Source: Gymnopilus junonius (Eukaryota > Basidiomycota > Agaricomycetes > Agaricales > Galerinaceae). From it: a DNA stretch of 64,000 bases. The stretch lies in assembly GCA_015501075.1 (NCBI GenBank), contig JADNYJ010000085.1, positions 1-64,000 on the forward strand, in the 5' to 3' direction. The notes under the pieces are model-generated. The model was not told where the DNA came from and ran no database searches. It saw nothing but the letters and a program-made list of their open reading frames with translations. The position numbers and the translations under genes were made by a program. Below are positions 1 through 10,950 of this stretch, piece after piece. The first letter of the stretch is position 1; the number at the start of each line of letters is the position of its first letter.

Positions 1-985
1 TTATAAATGGCTGCACTTTGGCCGACGTCGGTGGGAGATTGAGGAGATTTGGGACGTTAAAGTTCTTTCCTTTAACCCTATTAAAAATTTAATGGTGAAT
101 GCCTGAAAAGGGATAGAAAGGGATTAGGAGGGAATTTCTGATTACCAGAACTCTCTCGCGAGGTCAATGGAAGGGTAGACCGTTAGCCTACAGTCTGCAG
201 CAGAGACCATTATGTGATTGTCTTCTTCCTTATGAACTGGACGTGCGCCTGGTTTTAACTTTCTATTACACGTGAAGAAGGGGGTCAATACTGCCATATC
301 ATGATTTTTGAAGCTCTCTCCTACATACCTGTAGAAGAATTCGTTAAAAGTTTTATAACGTGATACATCTGGCTCCAGCAGTTCATCCGTTGGAATGTTA
401 TACGTCGAGATGAAAGAAGGAATGGACTGGGCGGACTTGGGGCTGTCGAAGATCTTTCCTTGCTGGTCGAAGGAATAGTTTTTAGCATGAATGAATGCAT
501 GGTCCACCAAGGAGTTACCTTGATCGACTCTTCTTCTAATATTTCATATATTCTCTTGGAGCTGAGCAACTTTCTTTGTTCTTTGCCGTAGAATAAGAGA
601 TGCATGCCTAACCTGCTCCTCTTTATCAGCATAATGAAACCTCCATTCCCTCTATTTCTCATCCCACGCACCTGGCATACAACGGCATGGACTCAAAAAC
701 TCTGACATTCGTCCCCCGAATCGCAACATAGTTCCCAATGTGATACTCCACAGCAATGCGCTCAATACCAGGTATGAGCTTGTGTATCCAGTCGAAATAG
801 GCCAGGTCGACCATCTGGGCGGGGGCGAGGATGTGAAGTCCGACGTCGGGTTCATCTGCCGAGGCAGCGACGAGTTTGGAATAGGCTTTTATGACAGCAT
901 CCTGCTTGACATCTCCAAGGGGGTGGTTCTCGCACCGGATAGGGTCGATGGGCTTGGTAACTTGGTTTGAGCGTAAAGTGGACAT
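1..985 (-). CDS. Phosphatidylserine decarboxylase-family protein (3' part beyond left edge)
   Basis: Pyridoxal-independent (pyruvoyl) decarboxylase family that makes phosphatidylethanolamine from phosphatidylserine. Five exons splice cleanly on the minus strand: 985-672, 612-519, 462-329, 262-146 and 77 to the edge, all GT-AG and in phase. The joined product shows the family run MPLYARLGMHLLFYGKEQ, then FNEFFYRKLKPGARPV and SAADCRLTVYPSIDLA. The C-terminal LGST-type self-cleavage site lies outside the window and cannot be checked. The start at 985 is the first Met in frame before conserved sequence. A PsiD-type tryptophan decarboxylase belongs to the same superfamily, but the motifs here match the lipid enzymes better. 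No frameshift is seen. Confidence 0.9.
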
Positions 986-1908
986 GATTGCAAACGTTCA
1001 GAAGGGACAAGAGTCGATGAGCAGGGGATTATGAATGGTGGGATGCCATGGAAGACGATGAAGGATGAAGGGAAGACAGGACTAATATAGCCACATGCTT
1101 AATTGTCGAGCAAGTACAAGCAAACTGCGGATGAGAGCCTTCTTGGTCCTGGTTGTCAATTATCTCTAAAAATAACTCACCGCCTGAAGGCCTAACGCTA
1201 TGTTTAGAACTGACGATAGGATGCGAAAGTTCCGACCGAAAGATAACGTCGAAATCGCATTCCGCAAAATCAGAAGATTGCGAAATAAATACGAAGGAAA
1301 ACAAGGCGGTGTAGGCGATGTGGTGGTAGGGATCGGACATCAAAGCGATCAAATTAATCAAAGGAGGGACTCGGATAAACTGTCCGGCTAATTCTGCGTC
1401 GTTTGTTTGATGAACAACTCCTCCCATGATCAAACCTGTCCAACTCTCCAAATCGCTGTCAAATCCTGCTCGAACTGACGCACGGTAGCTCTGGATGTCA
1501 GGTCTCTGAGTCTATTGGGCTCCACGGGCACTGGCATATATAGCACTGAATGAGAGAAGTGGGAAAAAAAGGGAAGAAAACGTGTGATGGAAGTTGATCC
1601 CGCTCGTCAAGGGCAATAGGACATATCAGTCAATAATATGCCAGTGTCCATACCGGCACCATACTTGCTCCAAGCCCTTTGACTTGACCCTTTACCACCA
1701 CGTTCGCTCCTCCTCTGCCTTCCTCGCCCCCGGCCGCTCGCCCACACTGAATCAGAGTGGGCTCATACCTCTCCATTCCTTTCTGCTAGTGCTGTGCGCG
1801 GAGTCCAGATTCATTTTTGCTCTTCAAGTTCCGGTCGTAATCGGGCTGCATGCGCTCTTCCCTCTACTCAGTTCCTCTTCCACGTAACACGAGAGCTAGA
1901 CGTAGACA
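986..1908. other. Intergenic, divergent promoter region
   Basis: About 0.9 kb between the decarboxylase (minus) and the membrane protein (plus). A 140-codon open frame on the minus strand (1029-1451) has one hydrophobic stretch, but I recognise nothing in it and see no splice support. I treat the segment as a shared upstream region. Confidence 0.4.
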
Positions 1909-4523
1909 TGTTTGTCAGGCGGCGGAACGACATCGCTTTTGCCCTCCCTCGAGAATTGCTCTTGCAAATAGAAGAACCTCTAGAGCCCAGCGCGCAGCTT
2001 GCCCATGATGCTTTTTTGCTCAACATTTTCTCTGGTATGTACTTCTACTGGTAGTCGGGAAGGAAAGCCCCAGCTGAACACCTTTAGTGGCGGCACTGAC
2101 ATGGTTAGCGTATGATATGGTGCTCAACTTCAACAGAGAAGTGCGTTGTGGATGAAGACATTCCTATTTTTGAGATGCTAACCTTCGTATGTCTAGATCG
2201 TGCTCGTGTGGAAACGATGGTTTGTCCATATCTTTATATGATCAGCCATCAGTCATTTAACTAACTAATCGCGCACAGGCACGAACCAAAAGGACGCCAT
2301 ACAAGGCGAATGTACATGGTCGTGCGATACTTTTCCCTCTTCAACCTCGCGTGCGTCATTTTCCCCTTATCTGCTTTAATCGATGAGTCATACTCCTGCA
2401 CAGCTGGTATGTGGGCGGTAAGTCCTTGCACAAACTCTCCCTCATTCAAAGCCCCATTCCTCATGTCAAAGCGAATACACACAGTAAACACAAGCACCAC
2501 CTTATCTCTTAACGTAAGTTTCGCTCTTCTCTCTCCCACCCGATGATCATCCGCCTGATCTCACATCATCATCCAGTTGTGAGTGAAAGTTCTGAGTATC
2601 CTTGCACAGCCTCGAATAGTCGAGCTCTTTCTGATGACGCGCTTGGGTTTTGTATATTTAGCTGTCGAGCGTGGTATTACATCGTCGTTGTGTGCGTGTT
2701 CTTTCGGCAGAGGTGCTTCTTTATTTGCTGATTTTTTTTTATTTTTTACAGGAATACCTCAATACTCGCTCTTCTACCCGACGTAATGCTCCTCATACGC
2801 GTCAACTCCGTGTACGGATGGAATATCCGCAGTGAGTCACTCGATCTTTACCTACTCCGTGTTCTCTCCGAAAGTCGGACTAAAGCGCTTTTTTTTGTCA
2901 GCGTTATTATTCACGAGTTTCCTTTTCATGAGTAAGTTGGTTAGATTCTGCCTTGAAGTTCTTCGCTTGATGCTTTTTTATACCTAGTTCAACTAGCGGT
3001 ACGCCTCACACTACCACAATTACGCTTTGTACTACTCATGACCCCACCTTTTCCTAAAAACAGACAAGCCTGGTAGTTGGCATCCTCTCAGTAACATCGG
3101 CACCCATGCCCTCTACATCGCCTTCGATACCAGGCTGTCCGACGTCATTACGGAGGCCTGTCGCGCAGTTTACACTAGTAGCCTGGTTCGTTCCTCCCCA
3201 ATCTTTTTTTCACTTTTACTAAGGAGAAATAATTGCTTGTTTCTGTGCAGGGCCCCTTCAATACTTTCCGAAGTCACATACCTCATTCTTATGCTCAACA
3301 GCCTCGCGCATCTCATGCGCGGGCTGGGCCTCGACAAGGAGGCGACCTCTTTTTCTTCTTCACTCCCGCCTTCAATTGATAACTCTCACAATCATTCTAA
3401 TCAACATTCAAATAACGTCACTCAGTCCAACACTACTATTAATTCTAATTTAAGCGTTCCAGAACCTCTGAACGAAGGCGACAATCTGGTGGATATTAGC
3501 TCGAGTGGGCATTCAGATTTTACTCTGAGCACAATTAGTCAGGATCAGAAAGCGAGATGGGGGACCAAGAGTAAACTGAGCGGGGGTAATAATTGAGGAA
3601 GAGCAGGAGCTACTTGAAGATGAAGGGAAGGAGAGGGAACATGAAACAATGACGACAATGGGCTCCCGATTTATTTCAAACTCAATACCAAATTCGAATC
3701 AAAATCCAGCTCAATTTTCCCTCCGACGTCGTCTTCAACCCCATCACATCTCAGATCGAAACTCTCCAAGCCATTCTCATGCCAGCCCAAGGCAGCCCCC
3801 AACAAAGAAATAAAGCTGAACAAGCATGCCTCCTCTGCGCGCATCTCTGGACAGTGTTCTCGTGGACGGCGTTGCAGCAAGTAAGTAGGCTAGTGCCAAC
3901 CATGATGGTGTTTATTGGTCATGGATGGGTGTATTTCGGGCTGTGAGTGCCTGCTTTTCTTCTTCTGACCTAATATCTAATTTTATTTTCCCTTTAATGC
4001 TATAGTGCGATATGTAAGTTATCTTCTAGGAAGCCCTTAACCTAACCCCTAAGCCTCTCCTATTTGAAGGTGCGAAAATCGTGAACGCCATCCTAGTAAC
4101 GACGCAATCGGGTCCTCTCCAGGCAGCGGCGATCCCATGGATGATGGCGCTCCTTCCTGTTGTAGTATGTCACTTGCCTTTCTACATAATGTCTACTTCC
4201 TACTCACTACGATATTCATTTACCCATAGGTGACGAGGATATACCTCTCGATGGTTCGATATCTTCATTTTGGCCTGCCGATGAAGAGACCCCAATTGCT
4301 CGCTTCTTACGATGGCGAGAACTACGAGGACTACGTAGGCTTTGAGGGTGATGAATGGGTTAATGAGGGTGATTTTGATGTGAGGATGATTACGATTGTG
4401 AGGAGAATGAGGGCGAGGGTGAAGCAGCAGGTGAGAGACGCAAGGCCGAGGGTGATGGAGAGCGGATGGGGAGACCATCAGATAGGAGAAGACAAGGGGG
4501 AAGAAGAAGGGTTGGAAGAATAA
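1909..4523 (+). CDS. Multi-pass membrane protein, DUF6533-like (agaric family)
   Basis: A gene of many small exons. After the Met at 1909 the first exon ends at about 2034 (donor GTATGT). The next exons join to give SVAALTWLAYDMVLNFNREV, IVLVWKRWHEPKGR, MYMVVRYFSLFNLACVIFPL, DVMLLIRVNSVYGWNIR, LLFTSFLFMIQLA and a stretch ending FTLVAW. These are the alternating hydrophobic and charged segments of the Agaricomycete DUF6533-like seven-helix proteins. A low-complexity Ser/Asn-rich loop follows (about 3340-3590), then more helices (LWTVFSWTALQQ, IPWMMALLPVVVTRIYLS) and an acidic tail ending at 4523. Function of the family is not established; a plasma-membrane sensor role is only a guess. Exon boundaries between 3590 and 3700 are uncertain. 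Confidence 0.7.
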
Positions 4524-5165
4524 CATTTGCGGTACGCGATTCAGGGTCGTTGGCAAGCCTTGCCATTCGTGCAGCTGAGGGGAGAGATTCCTCATACTCG
4601 GGCGTGGGCGCTTGGCGGACGTTTACTAGTTTGACGCAGGGTCAGAGCTTCAGGATGAGTTTATCAGATCATCGTACGAGTATAGGCGGGCCGGTTGTTT
4701 GGATTTTAGGGATGAGGAGTATTAGTGCTGGATTACAATGTTTGGGGTGAAGCGTAACCAACTCAAGAATAAGAGGGGATAGGGTAAATTATTTGAAGTA
4801 AATTATTTACACAAACTGCATGCATGTACATAACATTTCTGTACAATATAACTCTACATATACTTCAATGCGGTCTTCTGTAACTCTGTCTACCTGACTT
4901 ATTCCATCCGAACTTGAGCAATCCGCCCCAAATCGTGATCGAATTGTTTATCACCAGTCGTTGCTCCTTATGACCGGTTATCTCCTGCATTATTTAATGT
5001 ATCTGATGGCAAATAAAGTACCAGAAATCCCGGTACATTTTGAATTCAAATTGGCTTCAAGCTTGCTTTGAATAGCGCTGTGGCGGTACCATCATCGATG
5101 TTCGATCATCACTGGTGGCTGTGCATTTCTTTTACGCTCCTTCATGTTCATTCCAGGAGTCGTGT
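4524..5165. other. Intergenic, 3' flank of the membrane protein gene
   Basis: AT-rich sequence without a convincing coding region. It ends at the 8-base motif CACCGGTA (5166-5173) that borders the LINE-like remnant. Confidence 0.4.
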
Positions 5166-5173
5166 CACCGGTA

Positions 5174-6793
5174 CTTTTTTTTTTTTTTTTTTTTATGTTA
5201 TAGTCTCTGAGGGCAATGCCCTATAATTGACTTTACAAAGTTGTGTAGGCTAAATGGACTAATCATGAATGGAGAGCTGTTCTAAATTTTTGTTTGTGTA
5301 CCCGGTTGCTGAGCAACTGGTACGATATGAGCACGAGTAAGTCATTTCAGTCAAATCTTTGGTCAAGAGGTCCCAAGTCAATGTTGCTATCTGCATTCAG
5401 GGATCATAAGTCAGGTGTAAAGAGAGAGATAAGTTGTGAATTAGGCAGTGGTGGGCCGTGGGCAAGGGATATGTTGCTTCCGCCTGGGGCGATACTGAGA
5501 AGCTCGGCACCGCATACCAAACAGGTATGCCCCATGTCGGCAGAGGTTGTCACCAAGGTGGGGGTCTTCAAGCATGATCCTCAGTGAAACTGTCTGCTTC
5601 TCCTCGATCTCGCTCTCATGACATAAAACTTGAAGTTGCTGAATATCCTTGTCAAGCAAGCCAGTCCCCTTCCTGAGAGCCTCCCTCACTTCTTCCTCCC
5701 CCCACTGTGGAGCCAGGCCTCAAAAAAGGCAGAAGCTGGCAGGTCATGAAGAACAAACCCATGCCAGGGTACGTCAAGATCAATGGTCGGGTATAGAGTT
5801 GGAGGAGGTGAAAAGTCCAGTATGCAGGCTGCTGCTGCTTTGAGGTGTCACCAGTTCTGAGCCAGCAAGTCCTTCACATGGTGGGCAGTATAAGGTGCTT
5901 TCACATGTAATATCAGATTTCTGGACTTTGTCACACTCGCTCCTTCTAACTTCTGCAAATCAGCATCTTCCTTGTCCTGCGCATTGTAAGAAAACACAGG
6001 CTTGAGTGATTCTTCAAGATTGACAATAAAGGGTTGGAGGGAGTGGGAGCGGGGAAGGGGATGATCAGGCCATCAAAGGATAAGTCAGTGGGTTGGATCT
6101 TGTGTTGTGGCTTTTATGGGTTTCATGTTTCACGTGAGATTTTTGCGTGGTGGCCAGCGAGTGACAGTTTTCTGACATGAGCTGCTGGGGCCATGGCAGT
6201 GTTCTGCGTTGTCACCTCTGCATAAGACTTTGTTGTTTTTCCTCCATTGTTAGACAGGGCATAGAGAGGATTGGGCAGTGTGGCTGCCATGGCATGTGGG
6301 GAGCCTGGCATGAGCATCTTCATAATTATGGTGAAAGCCTCCTGGCAGTGTGGGCTATAGATAACCAGCAGAGTAGAGTGAGACTGGATGATGACCATAG
6401 CAGCCACCACTGAGTCCAGGAGGGACTCCAGTTGCTCGAGTTCCATGCCTGCCAAGTCCTGGGTCCTGGGAGGAGTGGGCATTGTGGCAGGAGGTGCATC
6501 GTCATGTGGGCTACTCTGAGAGAGCCGTAGCGGTGAGGTGACAGGTGAAGTGGCCATTGGGAGAAACGGGGGGGTGACGGAATCTGGTTGTGGTGTGCTG
6601 AGTGGTGTGTTCTCATTTGCGCAGTGGCTTCATGTGCAGGGAGGCAAGTGTGGGATCCTCATCATCCTTGGCCACATGCTCAGTCTCTGATGCAGGAGTG
6701 TCGATCTGGTGAATGGCAATGCGTACCAGCACTGAGGGTGGCTCTGAGTCCCCCCGCTGGCATTGATGGTGGTGGTTCAACTGTGAGAACATA
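5174..6793 (-). mobile_element. LINE-like (non-LTR) retrotransposon remnant with poly(A) tail
   Basis: A run of 20 T (5175-5194) on the plus strand reads as a poly(A) tail on the minus strand, at the 3' end of an old minus-strand reading frame. The frame (Met at 6557, stop at 6123) gives a Pro/Ser-rich 144-residue protein with a short helical centre and the words KSYAEVT, which resemble ORF1 products of fungal LINEs. Downstream frames to about 5440 are broken. The 8-mer CACCGGTA lies at 5166-5173 directly beside the poly-T and again at 6794-6801, as expected for a target-site duplication. No reverse transcriptase is present, so this is a 5'- or internally deleted copy, a non-autonomous element or a retrocopy. 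The family assignment is inference. Confidence 0.45.
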
Positions 6794-6801
6794 CACCGGT
6801 A

Positions 6802-7330
6802 TTCTATTACAGTTCCTTAGGACCCAAAAGGAAGGTAACAGATAGGAGGATCGGCTCATGCAATAACGCGAGTGAATGAACACCAGAATATCATCCCCAT
6901 CCATGAAAACACTTGTCCAAAACAGTTTTGTAAAGGTAAACTACCAGACTTCCATTCATTTGATACTAAATAGCTGCTTTATTTATTTCCCTTTCAGACT
7001 ATAAGTTTCAGTGATTGGTGGAGGCTCCTTCTGCCAGTCCAGCCGATGCTCGCTTTATCATAAATGTTTCTCTCCAGTTAAGGGAAGTGAATTATAATAA
7101 TCTGACGATTCCTTCCAACTATTTGTTTACCAGAATTCAGCACGTTGAATAAATTTCTGTCAGATCACCTCATGGATGGGCCAAAATATATGCGAACTTT
7201 GGCATGACAGGAGCTCCCTGGCGGTACAGTCTACAGCATTTAATGACTGGGCAGAGACCTTTAATTACCCTATCTTACTTTCACCTCATTTCTTTGATCC
7301 AGTCTCTTTCATACCTTTCAACGCCAGCAT
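6802..7330. other. Intergenic between two mobile elements
   Basis: No gene recognised. The region becomes AT-rich toward the TIR element that starts near 7331. Confidence 0.4.
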
Positions 7331-8777
7331 CTGTCAGAAAACCCGGAGGGCATTATAATGCAGTGCACATTATTTCCCAGGCAAACACTGTTATAATGCA
7401 CATTATGATGCCCAGATTCCATTTATAGCTCTATTGGCTGAATTATAATCAAAGGGACTGATAAGATAATGCAAATTGGATGTTCGGTAATGCCGGAGCC
7501 GGCTAAGCGGTCTGAGTGATGAAGTCCCGAGCTATCGGTTGGTTTATATAGCATTGGGTTCAACATCAATTCTGCATGATCCCCCAAGATTTGACTGTCA
7601 TTCAAAGTGCAATTAGATATTTTATATTTTACATCAATTATCACTGACATTAAGCAGCTAAAAGTAGGGAGGAGACCACTGTAGTGTCTGGATAGGCAAA
7701 TATAGGGACTTTGATCAATCAGGCCGTTTTAGGAAGATGCCGTCGCTGGCTGCTATGAAACTCTAGGTTCCTTTAACATAAAAAAGCGCTATGGTGCAGC
7801 AGTAGGTTATCACTGCTGGCAACAGGTTATTTAAGTAGACTAAAAATGATTAAAAAAATAAATTAAACATGTTTACATGTTTTCGACCATTTTTGAGTTC
7901 TTGAATCTATTAAAAATGATATATTTTAATTCTGAAAAAATATAATACAGATCCTACCTGTATTATAAAGTTCTTAGCCCCACAGAATCTAAAGTTTACA
8001 TCGTGTTTTGTATAGACAAAAGCTTTTGTTAAATTTCACATTCACAATTTCTTTTGTTGTCTCGTAAATGGTAAATTTAGCAAGAATTTTTGTTGTTGGA
8101 TAAACAAAAAGAACAATGTTTCGCACCCAAACTGAATTGAAAATATTTTTAACTTATTTTAAAGGGACCAAAACTTGTCTTAAATACTACAATTGACAAT
8201 GAGAACAATAAAACAATAAACTCTACCTTTCTGTCACCATTTTTGATCAAAAAAATTTAGCACAAGTATTGCATTTAATAGGCCTATAAATATGCTAAAA
8301 ATGAAGTGTTTGACAAAAGAATTTCTGTACCAGCAATTGTTGAGTTGAAAATAGATTTTATGTGACGGAAAAGCAGACCAAGAACATAAACATGTTTAAT
8401 TTATTTTCTTAATCATTTTTGGTCAACTTAAATAACCTGTTGCCAGCAGTGTATGCAAGTCTCAAGGTTATTATCTCAGGTAAGTCTCATGTTCGATTCA
8501 CGCATATGCCACTTAATTTCAACGGTCTTAGGTAAGTAAGTAAGTAAGAACCATGAGAACAGAAACACAAAGGTAAGAATGAAATAAGGAAAGTGCCCGG
8601 AGGCACTGCTTCCATTTTCCTAACATAGGCCCTGTGTATTATAATCAAGCTCGAGCATTATAATTGGCATGCCGAATTACGGAATATCCACTTTGCGTTA
8701 TAATTGGATTATAATTAAGGCTCCGCATTATCGGCATTATCGGCGTTATAATGCCCTTAGCGGTTTTCCGACATCAG
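7331..8777. mobile_element. TIR DNA transposon remnant (outer element), non-coding
   Basis: The left end (7331-7360) and the reverse complement of the right end (8777 back to 8744) match: ctg..tc.gaaaacc..g..gggcattataa.g. Inside both ends the word TTATAAT recurs (left: 7352, 7390, 7441; right: 8639, 8665, 8698, 8709, 8745), like subterminal transposase-binding repeats. No transposase frame is visible, so it is a non-autonomous or gutted copy, about 0.8 kb after subtracting the nested element at 7811-8451. The superfamily is uncertain; large agaric TIR transposons with subterminal repeats (for example the Kyakuja-Dileera-Zisupton group) are one candidate. Confidence 0.55.
7811..8451. mobile_element. 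Nested 641-bp CACTG-ended MITE (CACTA-like)
   Basis: Terminal inverted repeats of about 65 bases begin CACTGCTGGCAACAGGTTAT on both ends (7811 rightward, 8451 leftward) with only about three mismatches. The flanks carry a 3-base direct repeat TAT (7808-7810 and 8452-8454). CACTR termini with a 3-base target duplication are typical of the CACTA/EnSpm group. The interior is AT-rich, with no open frame. It sits inside the outer TIR element, so it is the younger insertion. Confidence 0.75.
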
Positions 8778-8790
8778 CAGTTCTTGGGGA

Positions 8791-8890
8791 TGCTATGGCT
8801 TGCTATGGCTCGCTATGGAGCACTCTGTAGCACCGTGCCTGTGCTTGATAAATGGGTACCCTTGCTACAGTGCTATGGGTTGCTATGGAG
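8791..8890. repeat. Phased GCTATGG repeats
   Basis: GCTATGG occurs at 8792, 8802 and 8812 (10-base spacing) and again at 8872 and 8882 (10-base spacing), immediately outside the right end of the TIR element. Helically phased short repeats suggest a protein-binding array, or the end of another degenerate element. No function is proven. Confidence 0.5.
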
Positions 8891-9069
8891 TGCTCCGTAA
8901 CGTTACGTAGCGTGCAGATTTTCCTTTTTCGGGCCTTTTTGGACCCTTAAATCCCAGACTTTGCTGATGAGTGAGTCCCCAATACACGTGCGCAACTCAA
9001 AGTTCCATGATCTCATTGCATGGCTAATCGGTTTAACAGCCCAACCTCAGCTAAGCCTACTACCAGAGG

Positions 9070-10870
9070 ATGGGAGAAGTAAAAGTTTACTTCAAGTTGG
9101 TTGAAACAGGCCAATACATGCCTGGGGGTTCTGAAGGTTATACCGTACACACGATCAGTCCATTAAAGACCTGAAAGTCGATATCGGTTCCTACTACAAC
9201 ATTCCCAACTTCGATGTGGGTTGGCTACTCAAACTCAACTCCGACTCGGGTGTAGTGTTGGACAATTCGAAGGCTGTGAAGAATTACAAAGTCAAGGACA
9301 ATAATGTTCTTTTTATCCGTAGGTTTTCTCTTCTGTCTTGGGCCTTCCGCAGTTTCTCATTGGCGATTCTTACAGAGGATCCGAACTTGTTCAAGATCCA
9401 GTGTCTGGATAATGGTGCCGTGAAGCCTATATTGGTAAAGAAGAGCGACACCTTGGAAACCCTCAAGAACCGACTGAAATCAACACAGGCAAAGGACTAC
9501 GATTTCATTCTCACAATCCAGACGGCTCAGCCTCAAGGCAGCTCCACGATTGAGTCGCTCTATAACAACTTTTACCTTAATCTCGGTTAGTCTTACGCAA
9601 GTACGAATGAGTAACTGCTAACTGTTCCATCTGATGTTCAGAAAGGTCACTAAAAACCCCGAAACAATATTGCCGGGCCTTTTGGAAGGGACTACCGCCT
9701 TTTCAATAACAAGCTCAACAGCTATATCGTGGTCAGTTTACTGACCGTGCCATCGACACAAATGCAGACGCTTCGGATGCTACCTACGTAAGTCAAGTAC
9801 ACTCGGAAATTTGAACCCACCAGACTTATGAAGGTACCCTTTTGTTGTCTAGTTCAAGTCGAACTCGATCCGAATGGTGGGAGCAACGCGCCAAAGATCT
9901 TTATTTCTTACCTCGATAATGGGATTAAACGATATCTTTGCTACCACTCCTACACGACAGACTACATCATAGTCTTGACGAACGTAAAATTTTCATCCGC
10001 GGGTAAAAGCTAGCCAATATCAGAGGTACAGGTTCGCACAGGCTTTATTTCTGAAAATTGAAACGAGCTATCTATTTACCGTTCATTCACATGGATATAT
10101 AGCATTGAGATGTACCAGCAATGGAATCTCACAATTTTGAATGGGAAGGTATAGTAATCCTTTATCATGTTCCTGTCATCCCCAAGAAATGTATGCTGAC
10201 GCGGCTGGCTAGGCTACAATAAGTTCTTCTGTCAACTACGATTGGAGCTTTGTTGCTTGATGAGTCGGAGGGGCATACGTAAATCTTACGAGATGCTGTA
10301 CATAGAAAGTACTTGATAACAGACCATTACCATCCTGAACATTTCATCAGCACCAGGTGATGAAATATCCTTCGTCAAAACCGTAGGCGCCGGAACTTGG
10401 CAACCTCAGTTGTAGATTACGACACTGCCTTCAAGCACAATATATTACAGAAGGAGATTGAAGTTCCGGTTCTGAAAGATCCTAACGGTAATAACTCATC
10501 TAAGCCACCATGCATTTGAAATTCGCAAGTCATCCTTACGTAGCGCCCTTCCTAGTCTCGCTGTACTACACGTCAGGCTACCCAACGCATCTCGGACCCA
10601 TTCTCGTACTCGTAAATTCCAAGACAGACCAACCCAATCCGAAAATTTCCCAAGATATTAAACTACTTCCTTCCTACAGACATTCGCCCGCACTTCTACA
10701 ATTCCTTTGGCTTGGAAGAAATTGGATAGGTTGACTGGCACATTCACGCCAAATCCCAGGATGATCATCTACTATTCTCGTGCAAGCTCATCCAATACGC
10801 CCGACTCTTAGCCTCCCACCCGGTTGCCAATATGCCACCACCACTTGTTGATGCAAGTACGTCTGCGCAG
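9070..10870 (+). pseudogene. Degenerate gene of unknown function
   Basis: Good coding-like peptides appear in several frames of the plus strand: MGEVKVYFKLVETGQYMPGG from 9070, KDLKVDIGSYYNIPNFDVGW and NYKVKDNNVLFI to 9320, a clean intron with exon restart DPNLFKIQCLDNG (about 9380), LESLKNRL-like helices, then NADASDATY and GIKRYLCYHSYTTDYIIVL (about 9920-9980). They are separated by a frameshift near 9150, an in-frame TAA near 9707 and further breaks. The segments have ubiquitin-like beta-alpha alternation, but I do not recognise the family. The 3' end is not defined. Confidence 0.4.
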
Positions 10871-10950
10871 CCTCAGTCCATATTAGTTATTCTGCGAGTA
10901 AAACTGCTACACGTACTGACGACTAAATAAACATAGGTGCTTGCCTAAAT

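Noticed and set aside
1..985. PsiD-like tryptophan decarboxylase
   Set aside because: Same superfamily, but the motifs (FNEFFYRKLKPGARPV, ADCRLTVYP) are those of phosphatidylserine decarboxylases and no other pathway genes of that type lie here.
4466..4750. 94-codon plus-strand frame after the membrane protein
   Set aside because: It overlaps the acidic tail in another frame and continues into 3' DNA with no motif.
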